Shown: one piece after another, positions 25,505 to 34,298 of the stretch | How the letters are laid out: the number at the start of each line of letters is the position of its first letter | Position numbering within the stretch: position 1 is the stretch's first letter | Source of the DNA: Micromonospora inyonensis | GTDB taxonomy: Bacteria; Actinomycetota; Actinomycetes; Mycobacteriales; Micromonosporaceae | Direction: 5' to 3' | NCBI RefSeq assembly: GCF_900091415.1 | Contig: NZ_FMHU01000001.1 | Coordinates: 1,798,001-1,862,000 of the forward strand | DNA length: 64,000 bases | Position numbers and translations under genes: made by a program | Notes under the pieces: model-generated | What the model was told of the DNA's origin: nothing | Database searches by the model: none | Seen by the model: only the letters and a program-made list of their open reading frames with translations

Positions 25505-26439
25505 TGGGTGAGACCTTCCGCACCCTCGCCGAGAGCGGTCCGCTGCTGCTGGCGATCGGCGCGGCGGCCCTGGCCGGGCTGGTCAGCTTCCTCTCGCCCT
25601 GCGTGCTGCCGCTCGTCCCCGGCTACCTCTCCTACGTCACCGGCCTGGCCGGCGCCGACCTGGAGGGCCGGGGTGGTGGCAGCCGAGGTGGTAGCAGGGG
25701 ACCCCTGTTACCGGATTCGGTCGAGGAAGGGCCCCCTGCAACCACCCCAGCCGGCGGCAGCGGCACCGGCGCCGGGGCGACCGCCTCCGGCGGAGCGGGC
25801 ACCGCCCCGGGTAATGGGGGCACCGCGCTCGCGGTACGGGAGCGCGCGTCGACCGCCGCCGTGAAGGGGCGGGTGCTCGCCGGGACGCTGCTGTTCATCG
25901 CCGGCTTCACCGCGGTCTTCACCGCCACCGCGATCCTCTTCGCCAGCGTCGGCAAGGTCCTCTTCGCGTACGAGCGGGCGCTGGAGATCGGCATCGGCGC
26001 GCTGGTCGTCCTGCTGGGGCTGGCGTTCGTCGGAGTGCTGCCCGGCCTCCAGCGGGAGTTCCGGATCCACCGGCTGCCCAGCGCCGGCCTGCTCGGCGCA
26101 CCCGTGTTCGGCGCGGTCTTCGCGCTGAGCTGGATGCCCTGCACCGGCCCGACCCTCGGCGCGGTGCTCGGCATGGCCGCCGCCGGCGGACAGACCGACC
26201 GGGCGGTGGTGCTCGCCGTGGCGTACTGCCTCGGGCTGGGGCTGCCGTTCGTGGTCTTCGGGCTGGCGTTCCAGCGGCTGCTCGGGGTCTTCCGGCTGAT
26301 CCGCCGCAACAGCCGCTGGGTCACCCGGATCGGGGGGGTGCTGCTGGTCCTGATCGGCCTGGCCCTGGTCACCGGGGGCTGGCAGAGCTTCGTGATCTGG
26401 TTGCAGACCACCTTCGGGGTGGGCGAGGTGAGCATCTGA
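25504..26439 (+). CDS. ccdA: Cytochrome c biogenesis protein CcdA, with a repeat-derived insertion
   Basis: The 311-residue membrane protein has about six helices. The two redox cysteines are in FLSPCVLPLVPGYLSYVTG (helix 1) and SWMPCTGPTLGAVLG (helix 4). It moves electrons across the membrane to the ResA-like lipoprotein. Between helices 1 and 2 lies a loop of about 70 residues that is much longer than in ordinary CcdA. Residues 62-81 of it are encoded by a 60-bp palindromic repeat (25687-25746) present elsewhere in non-coding DNA, and the rest is Gly/Ala/Thr-rich. Both stop and start overlaps tie it to its neighbours. Confidence 0.93.
   Translation: MGETFRTLAESGPLLLAIGAAALAGLVSFLSPCVLPLVPGYLSYVTGLAGADLEGRGGGSRGGSRGPLLPDSVEEGPPATTPAGGSGTGAGATASGGAGTAPGNGGTALAVRERASTAAVKGRVLAGTLLFIAGFTAVFTATAILFASVGKVLFAYERALEIGIGALVVLLGLAFVGVLPGLQREFRIHRLPSAGLLGAPVFGAVFALSWMPCTGPTLGAVLGMAAAGGQTDRAVVLAVAYCLGLGLPFVVFGLAFQRLLGVFRLIRRNSRWVTRIGGVLLVLIGLALVTGGWQSFVIWLQTTFGVGEVSI
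25687..25746. repeat. 60-bp palindromic repeat, copy 3, in frame inside ccdA
   Basis: This copy has GGTGGTAGCAGGGG at its left end and CCCCCTGCAACCACC at its right. It begins exactly on a ccdA codon boundary (codon 62), and its length of 60 bases keeps the frame, adding GGSRGPLLPDSVEEGPPATT. The four other copies lie in non-coding or gene-edge positions. Confidence 0.92.
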
Positions 26440-28154
26440 TGGCACTCGTCGACCACCGGCCGGCGACCTCGACCCCGCCGGCCCCGAGCCGCCCCAACCC
26501 GGTGCTGGCCCTGCTGCGCAACTCCTGGCGGCAGCTCACCAGCATGCGTACCGCGCTGATCCTGCTCTTCCTGCTCGCGGTCGCCGCCGTTCCCGGCTCG
26601 GTGCTGCCGCAGCGCGGGGTCAACCCGGAGGACGTGGACGACTTCCTCGTCGAGCACCCCGACCTGGGCCCGGCGCTGGACCGGATCGGCGGGTTCGAGG
26701 TCTTCGGCTCGGTCTGGTTCTCCGCGATCTACCTGCTGCTGTTCACCTCGCTGGTCGGCTGCATCGTGCTGCGGCTCCGCGACCACGTCCGCGCCCTGCG
26801 GGCCGCCCCGCCCGCCGCGCCGAAGCGGCTGGAGCGGCTGCCGCAGCACGCGGTCCTGACCGGTCACGACGGCGACCCGGAGGCCATCGCGGCGGTGCTG
26901 CGCCGCCGCCGGTGGCGGGTGGTGGTCCGGGGCAACGAGGTCTCCGCCGAGAAGGGGTACCTCAAGGAAACCGGGAACCTCCTCTTCCACACCTCGATGA
27001 TCGCGGTGCTGATCGGCGTCGCGCTCGGCTCGTGGTACGGCTGGAGCGGCAACCGGCTCCTGGTGGCCGGCGCGGACAACGCCTTCTGCAACACCCAGTT
27101 CCAGTACGCCGAGTCGAAGTTCGGCTCCCGCGTGCAGAGCCCCGACCTGCCCCCGTTCTGCCTGACCCTGGAGGACTTCCAGGCCCGGTTCCTGGAGTCC
27201 GGCCAGCCGGAGTTCTACAGCGCCACGGTCACCGTGGCCGAGGAGGAGCGTCAGGCGCGCCGGGAGAAGTTCTCGGTCAACTCGCCGCTGCGGCTCGACG
27301 GGGCGAGCGTCTACCTGCTCGGCCACGGGTACGCGCCGATCATCCGGTACACCGACCGCAACGGCGATTCGCAGACCTCGACGGTGCCGTTCCTGACCAT
27401 GGACAACACGCTCACCGGTGAGGGCGTGGCGTTGTTCCCCGACGTCAACGCCGACCCGGCGACCGGGAAGCGGGACCCGAACCTCCAGGTCGCCTTCGAG
27501 GGGCTCTACCTGCCGACCGCGCCGGACGCCCCGCCGTACGTGCGGTCGGAGCACCCGACCGAGCGGAACCCGGCGGTCTTCCTGGTCGCGTACCGGGGCA
27601 ACCTGGGTGTGGACGCCGGCATCCCCGGTTCGGTGTACCAACTCGACCAGCGGCAGGTCCGCACCGGCAAGCTCAAGCAACTCGGCGACGCGAAGCTGCT
27701 CAAGCCGGGCGAGAAATGGACCCTGGACGACGGCACCTCGGTGGAGTTCCTCGGCACCGAGCCGTTCGTCACCCTCTCCGTCCGGCACGACCCGGGCTCG
27801 ACGCTGATGCTGGTCAGCTCCGGCGTGCTGTTGATCGGCCTGATGGGCTCGCTCTTCGGCCGACGGCGACGGGTGTGGTTCCGGGTGGTCCCGGCCGGGG
27901 CGGGCGGCTCCGGCGACGCGGTCCTCCCGGCCGGTACAGGCGGCCCCGCCGGTGTGACGACGGACGACGCCGACGCCCCGGCCGGAAGATCCACGACAGA
28001 CGGTAGTAGTTTGGTGCAGGCCGGTGGGCTGCCGCGCACCGAGTACCCCGGGTTCGCCGACGAGTTCTCGCAGCTCGTCGACGCGGTCCGGGGCAGCGGC
28101 GGGACCGGTGCCGCCGAACAGGCCGCCCCGGGCTCGCGAGAAGGGACTGAGTGA
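26439..28154 (+). CDS. resB: Cytochrome c biogenesis protein ResB
   Basis: The 571-residue protein has membrane helices at about 30-50 (MRTALILLFLLAVAAVP), 95-115, 185-205 and 455-475, with a large extracytoplasmic domain between the last two. The opening RNSWRQLTSMRTALIL.FLLA..PGS..PQR is the ResB/Ccs1 signature. It works with CcsB to carry heme across the membrane and join it to apocytochrome c. It starts one base into the ccdA stop (TGATG). A C-terminal tail of about 90 polar residues is longer than usual. Confidence 0.94.
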   Translation: MALVDHRPATSTPPAPSRPNPVLALLRNSWRQLTSMRTALILLFLLAVAAVPGSVLPQRGVNPEDVDDFLVEHPDLGPALDRIGGFEVFGSVWFSAIYLLLFTSLVGCIVLRLRDHVRALRAAPPAAPKRLERLPQHAVLTGHDGDPEAIAAVLRRRRWRVVVRGNEVSAEKGYLKETGNLLFHTSMIAVLIGVALGSWYGWSGNRLLVAGADNAFCNTQFQYAESKFGSRVQSPDLPPFCLTLEDFQARFLESGQPEFYSATVTVAEEERQARREKFSVNSPLRLDGASVYLLGHGYAPIIRYTDRNGDSQTSTVPFLTMDNTLTGEGVALFPDVNADPATGKRDPNLQVAFEGLYLPTAPDAPPYVRSEHPTERNPAVFLVAYRGNLGVDAGIPGSVYQLDQRQVRTGKLKQLGDAKLLKPGEKWTLDDGTSVEFLGTEPFVTLSVRHDPGSTLMLVSSGVLLIGLMGSLFGRRRRVWFRVVPAGAGGSGDAVLPAGTGGPAGVTTDDADAPAGRSTTDGSSLVQAGGLPRTEYPGFADEFSQLVDAVRGSGGTGAAEQAAPGSREGTE

Positions 28155-29158
28155 TGTCCGCGCTCTCCGATCAGCTGGTGACCTTCGCGATCCTCGCGTA
28201 CCTGGTCGCGATGATCTGTCACGCCGTCGAGTACGCCCTGGGCAACGCCCGTACCCGGGTGGTGGCCGAGACGCCCGCCCGCGAGCTGGTCGGCGCGGGG
28301 GTCGGCGGGTCCGGCGGGGGCACGACCGGCACCGAAGCGGGCGCGGACGCCCCGACGGACCGGCCGGCTGGTGCGAAACCGCCGGCGCGTCCGGGCGGCC
28401 GGGCCCGACTGGCCGGCCGGATCGCGGTCGTCGCCACTGCGGTCGCCGCCCTGCTGCACCTCGCGGGCCTGGTCACCCGGGGCATCGCCGCCGACCGGAT
28501 GCCCTGGGGCAACATGTACGAGTTCGTGCTGACGGTCTCGTTCATCGGGGTCGCCGGCTGGTTGGCGGTGCTCTGGAAGCGCCCCTCGCTGCGCCGCCTC
28601 GGGCTGTTCCTGACCCTGGTCATGGTGCTCCTGCTGGCCACCGCCGAGCTGGTGCTCTACGTGCCGGTGGTGCCGCTGGTGCCGGCGCTCAACTCGTACT
28701 GGTTCGTCATCCACGTCTCGACGGTCGTCTTCGCCTCCGGGATCTTCCTGCTCGGTGCGGTGCCGGCGGTGACCTACCTGATGCGCGCCGGGTACGAGCG
28801 CGGCAAGCGGAGCTTCCCGTACACGCTGGCGAAGCGGATGCCGACGGCGGAGAGCCTGGAGCGGCTGACCTTCGCGCTGCACGCGTTCGCCTTCCCGGTC
28901 TTCACCTTCGCGGTGATCGCCGGGGCGATCTGGGCCGAGGCGTCCTGGGGTCGGCCGTGGGGCTGGGACCCGAAGGAGACCTGGTCGTTCATCTCCTGGG
29001 TGATCTACGCCGGCTACCTGCACGCCCGGGCCACGCCGAGCGTGAAGCGCAACGTCGCCACCTGGATCGCGGTGCTGGGCTTCCTGACCATGCTGATGAA
29101 CCTGTTCGGCGTGAACATCTTCTTCGAGGGCCTGCACTCGTACGGCGGCCTCGACTGA
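28154..29158 (+). CDS. ccsB: Cytochrome c biogenesis protein CcsB (CcsA/ResC family)
   Basis: The 334-residue protein has about eight membrane helices and the heme-handling WWD motif WGRPWGWDPKETWSFISW near residues 265-285. Conserved histidines occur in ICHAVEYALGNA and near HLAGLVTRG. A Gly/Pro-rich loop of about 35 residues follows helix 1. With ResB it forms the System II cytochrome c synthase. The ATG at 28154 shares one base with the resB stop; a GTG three bases earlier is an alternative. It ends the operon. Confidence 0.95.
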   Translation: MSALSDQLVTFAILAYLVAMICHAVEYALGNARTRVVAETPARELVGAGVGGSGGGTTGTEAGADAPTDRPAGAKPPARPGGRARLAGRIAVVATAVAALLHLAGLVTRGIAADRMPWGNMYEFVLTVSFIGVAGWLAVLWKRPSLRRLGLFLTLVMVLLLATAELVLYVPVVPLVPALNSYWFVIHVSTVVFASGIFLLGAVPAVTYLMRAGYERGKRSFPYTLAKRMPTAESLERLTFALHAFAFPVFTFAVIAGAIWAEASWGRPWGWDPKETWSFISWVIYAGYLHARATPSVKRNVATWIAVLGFLTMLMNLFGVNIFFEGLHSYGGLD

Positions 29159-29210
29159 ACGTGAGTGTGGCAGGGCCGGCGGAGGTGACGGCGGGGCAGC
29201 ACGTCGCGGC

Positions 29211-30644
29211 CTGTGGCAACTCCGGCAACTCGACCCAGCCACATCTGCTGGACCAGGCTCCCTGACAACCGGCCGTCGCCGGCAGGGGAAGACCCTTCTC
29301 CTGTACGAGCTGGCCCAGGCGACCAACGGCTTCTACTTCGGCGCAACGGAGGCGACCCCGGCGGAGTCGCTCCGCCGGCTGGGCGAGGCGATCGGTCGGT
29401 ACACCGAGGCACCGGGGCCGGTCTGGCTGACCGACTGGACCGAGGCCGTCGACGCGCTGCTCGCCCTTGGCCGGGACCGACCGGTGACCGTGGTGGTCGA
29501 CGAGTTTCCCTACCTGGCCCGGGCGAGTCGGGACCTGCCGTCGACCATCCAGCACGCACTCACCCCGGGCAGACCGCAGCGTACGGAGTCCCGAACCCGC
29601 CTGCTGCTCTGCGGTTCCGCCCTCTCCTTCATGGGTGGACTGCTCGCCGGATCGGCACCCCTGCGGGGACGGGCGGGCCTGGAACTCCCGGTCGCACCGC
29701 TGGACTACCGGGCAGCGGCAGCGTTCTGGGGAATCGACGATCCGCTCATCGCCACCCGGTTGTTCGCCATCGTCGGGGGCACCCCGGCCTACCGCCGCGA
29801 GTACGTCCAGGACGACGCGCCAAGCGGCCCCGACGACTTCGACGACTGGGTGGTGCGGGCGGTGTTGAATCCGGCCCGGCCGCTGTTCCGGGAGGCCCGG
29901 TACCTCCTCGCCGAGGATCCGGATCTCCGGGACGCCGCGCTCTACCACTCCGTGCTCGCGGCGGTGGCCGAGGGGAACGGCACCCGGGGTGGGATCGCCG
30001 GCTACATCGGCCGCAAGGCCACCGACCTCCAGCATCCGCTGACCGTGCTGCAGGACGCCGGCCTGCTGGCCCGAGATCCGGATCCGCTGCGCAGCGGTCG
30101 GAGCCGGTACCGCATCACCGAGCCGTTGATCACCTTCTACCAGGCGGTCATGCGTCCGGCCTGGACCGCTCTGGAGCAGCGGCGTGGCGCGGACGTCTGG
30201 CGCCGCTCCCAACGCCGGTACGCCAGCGCGGTGCTCGGGCCGGGCTTCGAGGAGACCGTCCGGCAGTGGGCGCTCCGTTTCGCCGCACCGGAGACCTTCG
30301 GTGGGATCGTCGCCGAGGCGAGCGAGGCGACCCTGACCGACCCAGCCAGCCGGACCAGCCAGAAACTGGATCTCGTCGCGCTGGGGGAGCCACCGCCCGG
30401 ACACGGACCACGGCCGCTGCTCGCGATCGGCGAGGTCAAGTGGGGCCGTACCCTCGGCCGGCCGGACCTGGACCGGTTGGAGCGGGCCCGGGCCCTGCTC
30501 ACCGCGCGACCCGGCTGGGACGCCGGGCACGCCCGCCTGCTACTGGCCAGCGGGGAGGGTTTCACCGACGAACTCCGGCAGATCACCGCCCGACGACCGG
30601 ACGTCCTCGTCGTCGACCCCGAACGGCTCTACTCCGGCGACTGA
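29211..30644 (+). CDS. AAA ATPase of the DUF234/archaeal-ATPase type, 5' end unclear (probably truncated)
   Basis: From about 29271 the frame reads GRRRQGKTLLLYEL (Walker A), then VTVVVDEFPYLARASRD (Walker B), LLLCGSALSFMGGLL (sensor), a winged-helix region (LQHPLTVLQDAGLLARD) and a C-terminal nuclease-like DUF234 domain with KLDLVALGE and IGEVKWGR. The first normal start in this frame is a GTG at 29484, which would delete Walker A. Upstream the frame stays open to the ccsB end without ATG, GTG or TTG; the coordinate given is a CTG. So the 5' end is probably lost or frameshifted. Such ATPases are often lone accessory genes of unknown role. Confidence 0.65.
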   Translation: MWQLRQLDPATSAGPGSLTTGRRRQGKTLLLYELAQATNGFYFGATEATPAESLRRLGEAIGRYTEAPGPVWLTDWTEAVDALLALGRDRPVTVVVDEFPYLARASRDLPSTIQHALTPGRPQRTESRTRLLLCGSALSFMGGLLAGSAPLRGRAGLELPVAPLDYRAAAAFWGIDDPLIATRLFAIVGGTPAYRREYVQDDAPSGPDDFDDWVVRAVLNPARPLFREARYLLAEDPDLRDAALYHSVLAAVAEGNGTRGGIAGYIGRKATDLQHPLTVLQDAGLLARDPDPLRSGRSRYRITEPLITFYQAVMRPAWTALEQRRGADVWRRSQRRYASAVLGPGFEETVRQWALRFAAPETFGGIVAEASEATLTDPASRTSQKLDLVALGEPPPGHGPRPLLAIGEVKWGRTLGRPDLDRLERARALLTARPGWDAGHARLLLASGEGFTDELRQITARRPDVLVVDPERLYSGD

Positions 30645-30661
30645 CAGCCACGCCCCCCATC

Positions 30662-30739
30662 TCGTCGATCATGGACTCAGGGCACTGGCCAAACCGCACA
30701 ATCGCCACCAATCACGTGCCACTACTTCATGATCGGCGA
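30662..30739. repeat. Imperfect long inverted repeat between the ATPase and mqnL
   Basis: The arms are TCGTCGATCATG (30662-30673) and CATGATCGGCGA (30728-30739), which pair at 11 of 12 bases, with inner paired GGCAC/GTGCC. The loop contains ACAATCGCCACCAATCACG. It is AT-richer than its surroundings, lies 18 bp after the ATPase stop, and looks like a second kind of dispersed palindromic element; only one copy is in this window. Confidence 0.65.
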
Positions 30740-30845
30740 GTGGTCTGCCGGTCCTGCATCCTGGATCACGCCCGCCCCGCTCGGCGGCTTCCGGGTGGTG
30801 AGGACCGGGTGGGATGGGGCTCTGGCGGTGCGGGACACTGGGGGT

Positions 30846-32309
30846 ATGGCGGTTCGTGGCTTCCCGTACACCGATCTCAAGGACTTCCTGAAGGCGCTGG
30901 AGCGCGCGGGGGAACTGCGGCGCGTGAGCGTGCCGGTGGACCCGACGCTGGAGATCAGCGAAGTCGTCACCCGGACGGTACGGGCGGGCGGGCCGGCGCT
31001 GCTCTTCGAGCGTCCCACCCGGGGCGAGATGCCGGTGGCGGTCAACCTCTTCGGCACCGAGAAGCGGATGGCGATGGCGCTCGGCGTCGAGTCGCTGGAC
31101 GAGATCGGCGACCGGATCGGCGCGATGATCAAGCCGGAGCTGCCGGTCGGCTGGTCCGGGATCCGGGACGGGCTCGGCAAGGTGATGCAGCTCAAGTCGC
31201 TGCCTCCGCGCAAGGTGAAGACCGCCCCCTGCCAGCAGGTGGTCTACCGCGGTGACGACGTCGACCTCAACCGGCTGCCCGGGTTGCAGGTGTGGCCCGG
31301 CGACGGCGGGGTCTTCCACAACTACGGGCTGACCCACACCAAGCATCCGGAGACCGGCAAGCGCAACCTCGGGCTCTACCGCCTCCAGCAGCACAGCCAC
31401 AACACCATCGGCATGCACTGGCAGATCCACAAGGACTCCACCGCCCACCACGCGGTCGCCGAGCGGCTCGGGCAGCGGCTGCCGGTGGCGATCGCCATCG
31501 GCTGCGACCCGGTGGTCAGCTACGCGGCCAGCGCGCCGCTCCCCAGCGACATCGACGAGTACCTGTTCGCCGGCTTCCTGCGCGGCGAGCGTACGGAGAT
31601 GGTCGACTGCCTGACCGTGCCGCTCCAGGTGCCGGCGCACGCCCAGGTGGTGCTGGAGGGCTACATCGAGCCCGGTGAGCGGCTGCCGGAGGGCCCCTTC
31701 GGCGACCACACCGGCTTCTACACGCCGGTCGAGCCGTTCCCGGTGATGCACGTCGAGGCGATGACCATGCAGCGCGACCCGGTCTACCACACGATCGTCA
31801 CGTCCAAGCCGCCGCAGGAGGACCACGGCCCGGGCAAGGCCACCGAGCGGATCTTCCTGCCCCTGCTCCGGATGTTGATCCCGGACATCGTCGACTACGA
31901 CATGCCGGCCGCCGGGGTCTTCCACAACTGCGTGATCGTCTCGATCCGCAAGCGGTACCCGAAGCACGCCCAGAAGATCATGAACGCGATCTGGGGGGCC
32001 CACCTGCTGTCCCTGGTCAAACTGATCGTCGTGGTGGACGAGGACTGCGACGTGCACGACTACCACGAGGTCGCCTTCCGGGCCTTCGGCAACGTCGACT
32101 ACTCGCGGGACCTGCTGCTCACCGAGGGGCCGGTGGACCACCTGGACCACTCGTCGTACCAGCAGTTCTGGGGCGGCAAGGCGGGCATCGACGCCACCCG
32201 CAAGCTCCCCACCGAGGGCTACACCCGGGGCTGGCCGGAGGAGATGACCATGTCGCCGGAGGTCGTCGCCCTGGTGGACAAGCGCTGGAAGGAGTACGGC
32301 ATCCGATGA
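30846..32309 (+). CDS. mqnL: UbiD-family decarboxylase of futalosine menaquinone synthesis
   Basis: The 487-residue protein is a full-length UbiD-type prenylated-FMN decarboxylase. Typical stretches are LKDFLKALERAGELRRVSVPVDP, GGVFHNYGLTHTKHPETGKRNLG, the catalytic glutamate region GYIEPGERLPEGPFGDHTGFYTP, and VDEDCDVHDYHEVAFR. It overlaps the UbiA-type prenyltransferase by four bases, and the UbiX-type flavin prenyltransferase that supplies its cofactor lies 2 kb away. With mqnA and mqnE in the window this fits removal of the carboxylate from the naphthoate intermediate of the futalosine pathway. The start is the ATG before VRGFPYTD; upstream codons have no SD. Confidence 0.9.
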   Translation: MAVRGFPYTDLKDFLKALERAGELRRVSVPVDPTLEISEVVTRTVRAGGPALLFERPTRGEMPVAVNLFGTEKRMAMALGVESLDEIGDRIGAMIKPELPVGWSGIRDGLGKVMQLKSLPPRKVKTAPCQQVVYRGDDVDLNRLPGLQVWPGDGGVFHNYGLTHTKHPETGKRNLGLYRLQQHSHNTIGMHWQIHKDSTAHHAVAERLGQRLPVAIAIGCDPVVSYAASAPLPSDIDEYLFAGFLRGERTEMVDCLTVPLQVPAHAQVVLEGYIEPGERLPEGPFGDHTGFYTPVEPFPVMHVEAMTMQRDPVYHTIVTSKPPQEDHGPGKATERIFLPLLRMLIPDIVDYDMPAAGVFHNCVIVSIRKRYPKHAQKIMNAIWGAHLLSLVKLIVVVDEDCDVHDYHEVAFRAFGNVDYSRDLLLTEGPVDHLDHSSYQQFWGGKAGIDATRKLPTEGYTRGWPEEMTMSPEVVALVDKRWKEYGIR

Positions 32310-33208
32310 CCGCGGTCACCGAACGACCCGGTCGGGTGAAGTCCTTCCTCCGGCTCGTCGCCATCGAGCACTCGGTCTTCGCGCTGCCCTTCGCGTACCT
32401 GTCCGCGCTGGCCGCGATGCGGCTCGACGGCGGGCGGGTACGTTGGCTCGACCTGCTGCTGATCACCGTCGCGATGGTCGGGGCGCGGACGTTCGCGATG
32501 GCCGCCAACCGGATCATCGACCGGCGGATCGACGCGCGGAACCCCCGTACCGCCGGGCGGGAACTGGTGACCGGGGCGGTGAGCGTGCGGACGGCCTGGA
32601 CCGGCGCGGTGGTCGCGCTGGTGGTCTTCCTCGCCGCCGCCGCCCTGCTCAACCCGCTCTGTCTGGTGCTCGCGCCGCTGGCCGTGGTGCCCCTGGTCGT
32701 CTACCCGTACGGCAAGCGGTTCACCGACTGGCCGCACGCGATCCTCGCGGTCGCCCAGGCGGTCGGCCCGGTCGGCGCGTGGCTCGCCGTCACCGGCACC
32801 TTCGCCGGCTCGTGGCCGGCCTGGCTGCTCGGTGTCGCGGTGGGCCTGTGGATCGGCGGTTTCGACCTGATCTACGCCTGCCAGGACGCCGAGGTGGACC
32901 GCGAGATCGGGGTCCGCAGCGTCCCGGCCCGGTACGGGCTGCGCTTCGCCCTGCACGCCTCGACGGTGGCGCACGTGGTGACCTTCGCGCTCTTCGTCTG
33001 GTTCGGGACGCTGGTCGGGTTCGGCTGGCCGTGGTGGGTCGGACTGGCGCTGACCGCGCTCGCCTTCGGCTACCAGCACGTGGTGGTCAGCCCGACCGAT
33101 CTGAGCCGGGTCAACCGGGCGTTCTTCACCGCGAACGGGTTCGTCGGGATCGCGCTCTTCCTCTTCGCCCTGCTCGACCTGGTGCTCCGGCAGGGCCTGG
33201 GGGCCTGA
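32306..33208 (+). CDS. mqnP: UbiA-family prenyltransferase of menaquinone synthesis
   Basis: The 300-residue protein has eight to nine membrane helices and the two Asp-rich motifs of UbiA enzymes: NRIIDRRIDARNPRTAGRE and DLIYACQDAEVDREIGVRS. It moves a polyprenyl chain onto an aromatic ring at the membrane. Start ATG overlaps the mqnL stop (ATGA), a pairing seen in futalosine-pathway actinobacteria. MenA is excluded because the pathway here is futalosine-type, although this rests on context more than on a unique motif. Confidence 0.9.
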   Translation: MTAVTERPGRVKSFLRLVAIEHSVFALPFAYLSALAAMRLDGGRVRWLDLLLITVAMVGARTFAMAANRIIDRRIDARNPRTAGRELVTGAVSVRTAWTGAVVALVVFLAAAALLNPLCLVLAPLAVVPLVVYPYGKRFTDWPHAILAVAQAVGPVGAWLAVTGTFAGSWPAWLLGVAVGLWIGGFDLIYACQDAEVDREIGVRSVPARYGLRFALHASTVAHVVTFALFVWFGTLVGFGWPWWVGLALTALAFGYQHVVVSPTDLSRVNRAFFTANGFVGIALFLFALLDLVLRQGLGA

Positions 33209-33226
33209 GCCCACCCGCCGGTCGCC

Positions 33227-33286
33227 TCAGGGCACGGGGTAGCGGGCGCTTTCCCGTCAGGGCGCCGGGTAACGGGGGCTCTCCAG
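33227..33286. repeat. 30-bp tandem duplication at the terpene synthase 3' end
   Basis: The segment 33257-33286 covers the last codons of the terpene synthase (ending ESPRYPAP and stop). Segment 33227-33256 is an imperfect copy (about 24 of 30 bases) that would encode ESARYPVP and stop. The extra copy lies after the real stop, in the 48-bp gap to the mqnP stop. Confidence 0.8.
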
Positions 33287-34213
33287 CGTCCAGTCGATGG
33301 TGCCGCGTACGGAGTTCGCGACCGCGTCCAGGTGGACGGCGACCGCCGGGTCCACCTCCGGCCCGAACGACGGCACCGCCGCGCGCAGCGCCACGAACCG
33401 GTCCATCGCCGCCCGCCACCCGTCGGCTACCAGGGCGACCGCGGTCTCCACCGGCACCCCGTGCTCGTGTGCGGTGGCCAGCACCAGGTTGTGCCCGCCG
33501 GCACCGACCCGGTCCCGCTCCAGCGAGACCACGTCGTTGAACCAGGAGAGCAGGTCGTTCGCGGTCTCGGCGATCCGGACCAGCAGCGGATGGTGGTAGA
33601 CGGCGTCCGGCAGCACCTGGCCGGTGGCGAACTCCACCAGCGCGTACGAGACGTACGCCGCCGACGTGGCCCGGCGCAGCGGCACGTACTCGGTGACCGT
33701 CGGCACCCGACCGGCGGCCTTGTTGACCGACTCGCGCCACGTCCCGTCCAGGTGGTGGGCCATCGCGTCGGTGAAGCGGACCTGCGAGCGGGCGGGCATC
33801 CGTGCCCGGGGAGCCCGCCAGGCGTCCACCAGCATCCGGCGCAACGGGCCGGTGAAACCGGGGTGGCGCGAGCGCGGCCCGGTCCGCAACAGCCTGATCA
33901 CCCCCTGGCGCAGCCCGTCGACCTCCTCCGGGGTCGAACGGTGCGGTGTGTCGCAGAAGTCGTCGACCAGGAAGCACCAGGTGAACAGGGCGGCGAGGGT
34001 GCGTAGGTCGGCCGGGCTGGCGTCCGGGTAGATCCGGCCCGCGTACCGGGCGATGCCGGCCCGGTCCAGCCGGTCGAGGGCATCCCGGTCCAGCGGCAGG
34101 TCGAACCGGGCGAGCCAGGTGGACAGCCACTCCTGCGTGGCGTCGGCGTGCGGCGACAGCCGGGGCGGGATGGGGCAGTCGAACCGTGGCGATCCGAGGG
34201 ATCCGCCGGTCAT
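33257..34213 (-). CDS. Class I terpene synthase (bacterial terpene cyclase)
   Basis: The 318-residue protein has the class I metal motif DDFCD at 84-88, an effector RR in YVPLRRATS, and the second metal motif NDLLSWFND at 219-227, in which the last position is Asp instead of the usual Glu. An RY pair lies near the C-terminus (ESPRYP), as is typical. Such enzymes cyclise farnesyl or geranyl diphosphate into sesqui- or monoterpenes; the product cannot be predicted. The ATG at 34213 is chosen, with a GTG three bases upstream also possible behind GGAAGG. It has no tailoring enzymes next to it and sits inside menaquinone genes. Confidence 0.88.
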   Translation of the reverse strand: MTGGSLGSPRFDCPIPPRLSPHADATQEWLSTWLARFDLPLDRDALDRLDRAGIARYAGRIYPDASPADLRTLAALFTWCFLVDDFCDTPHRSTPEEVDGLRQGVIRLLRTGPRSRHPGFTGPLRRMLVDAWRAPRARMPARSQVRFTDAMAHHLDGTWRESVNKAAGRVPTVTEYVPLRRATSAAYVSYALVEFATGQVLPDAVYHHPLLVRIAETANDLLSWFNDVVSLERDRVGAGGHNLVLATAHEHGVPVETAVALVADGWRAAMDRFVALRAAVPSFGPEVDPAVAVHLDAVANSVRGTIDWTLESPRYPAP

Positions 34214-34298
34214 CACCGATTCCTTCCCCGCTGTACGTTATGCCCCTGCAGCATGCCAGGTGCAAGCGCTCTCCCGTCAGTCGACCCGGGGCGGCTGA

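Noticed and set aside
29161..29265. Small frame from the GTG at 29161 after ccsB
   Set aside because: It is only 34 codons and low in information. It may be a frameshifted beginning of the ATPase, so it is not listed as a separate gene.
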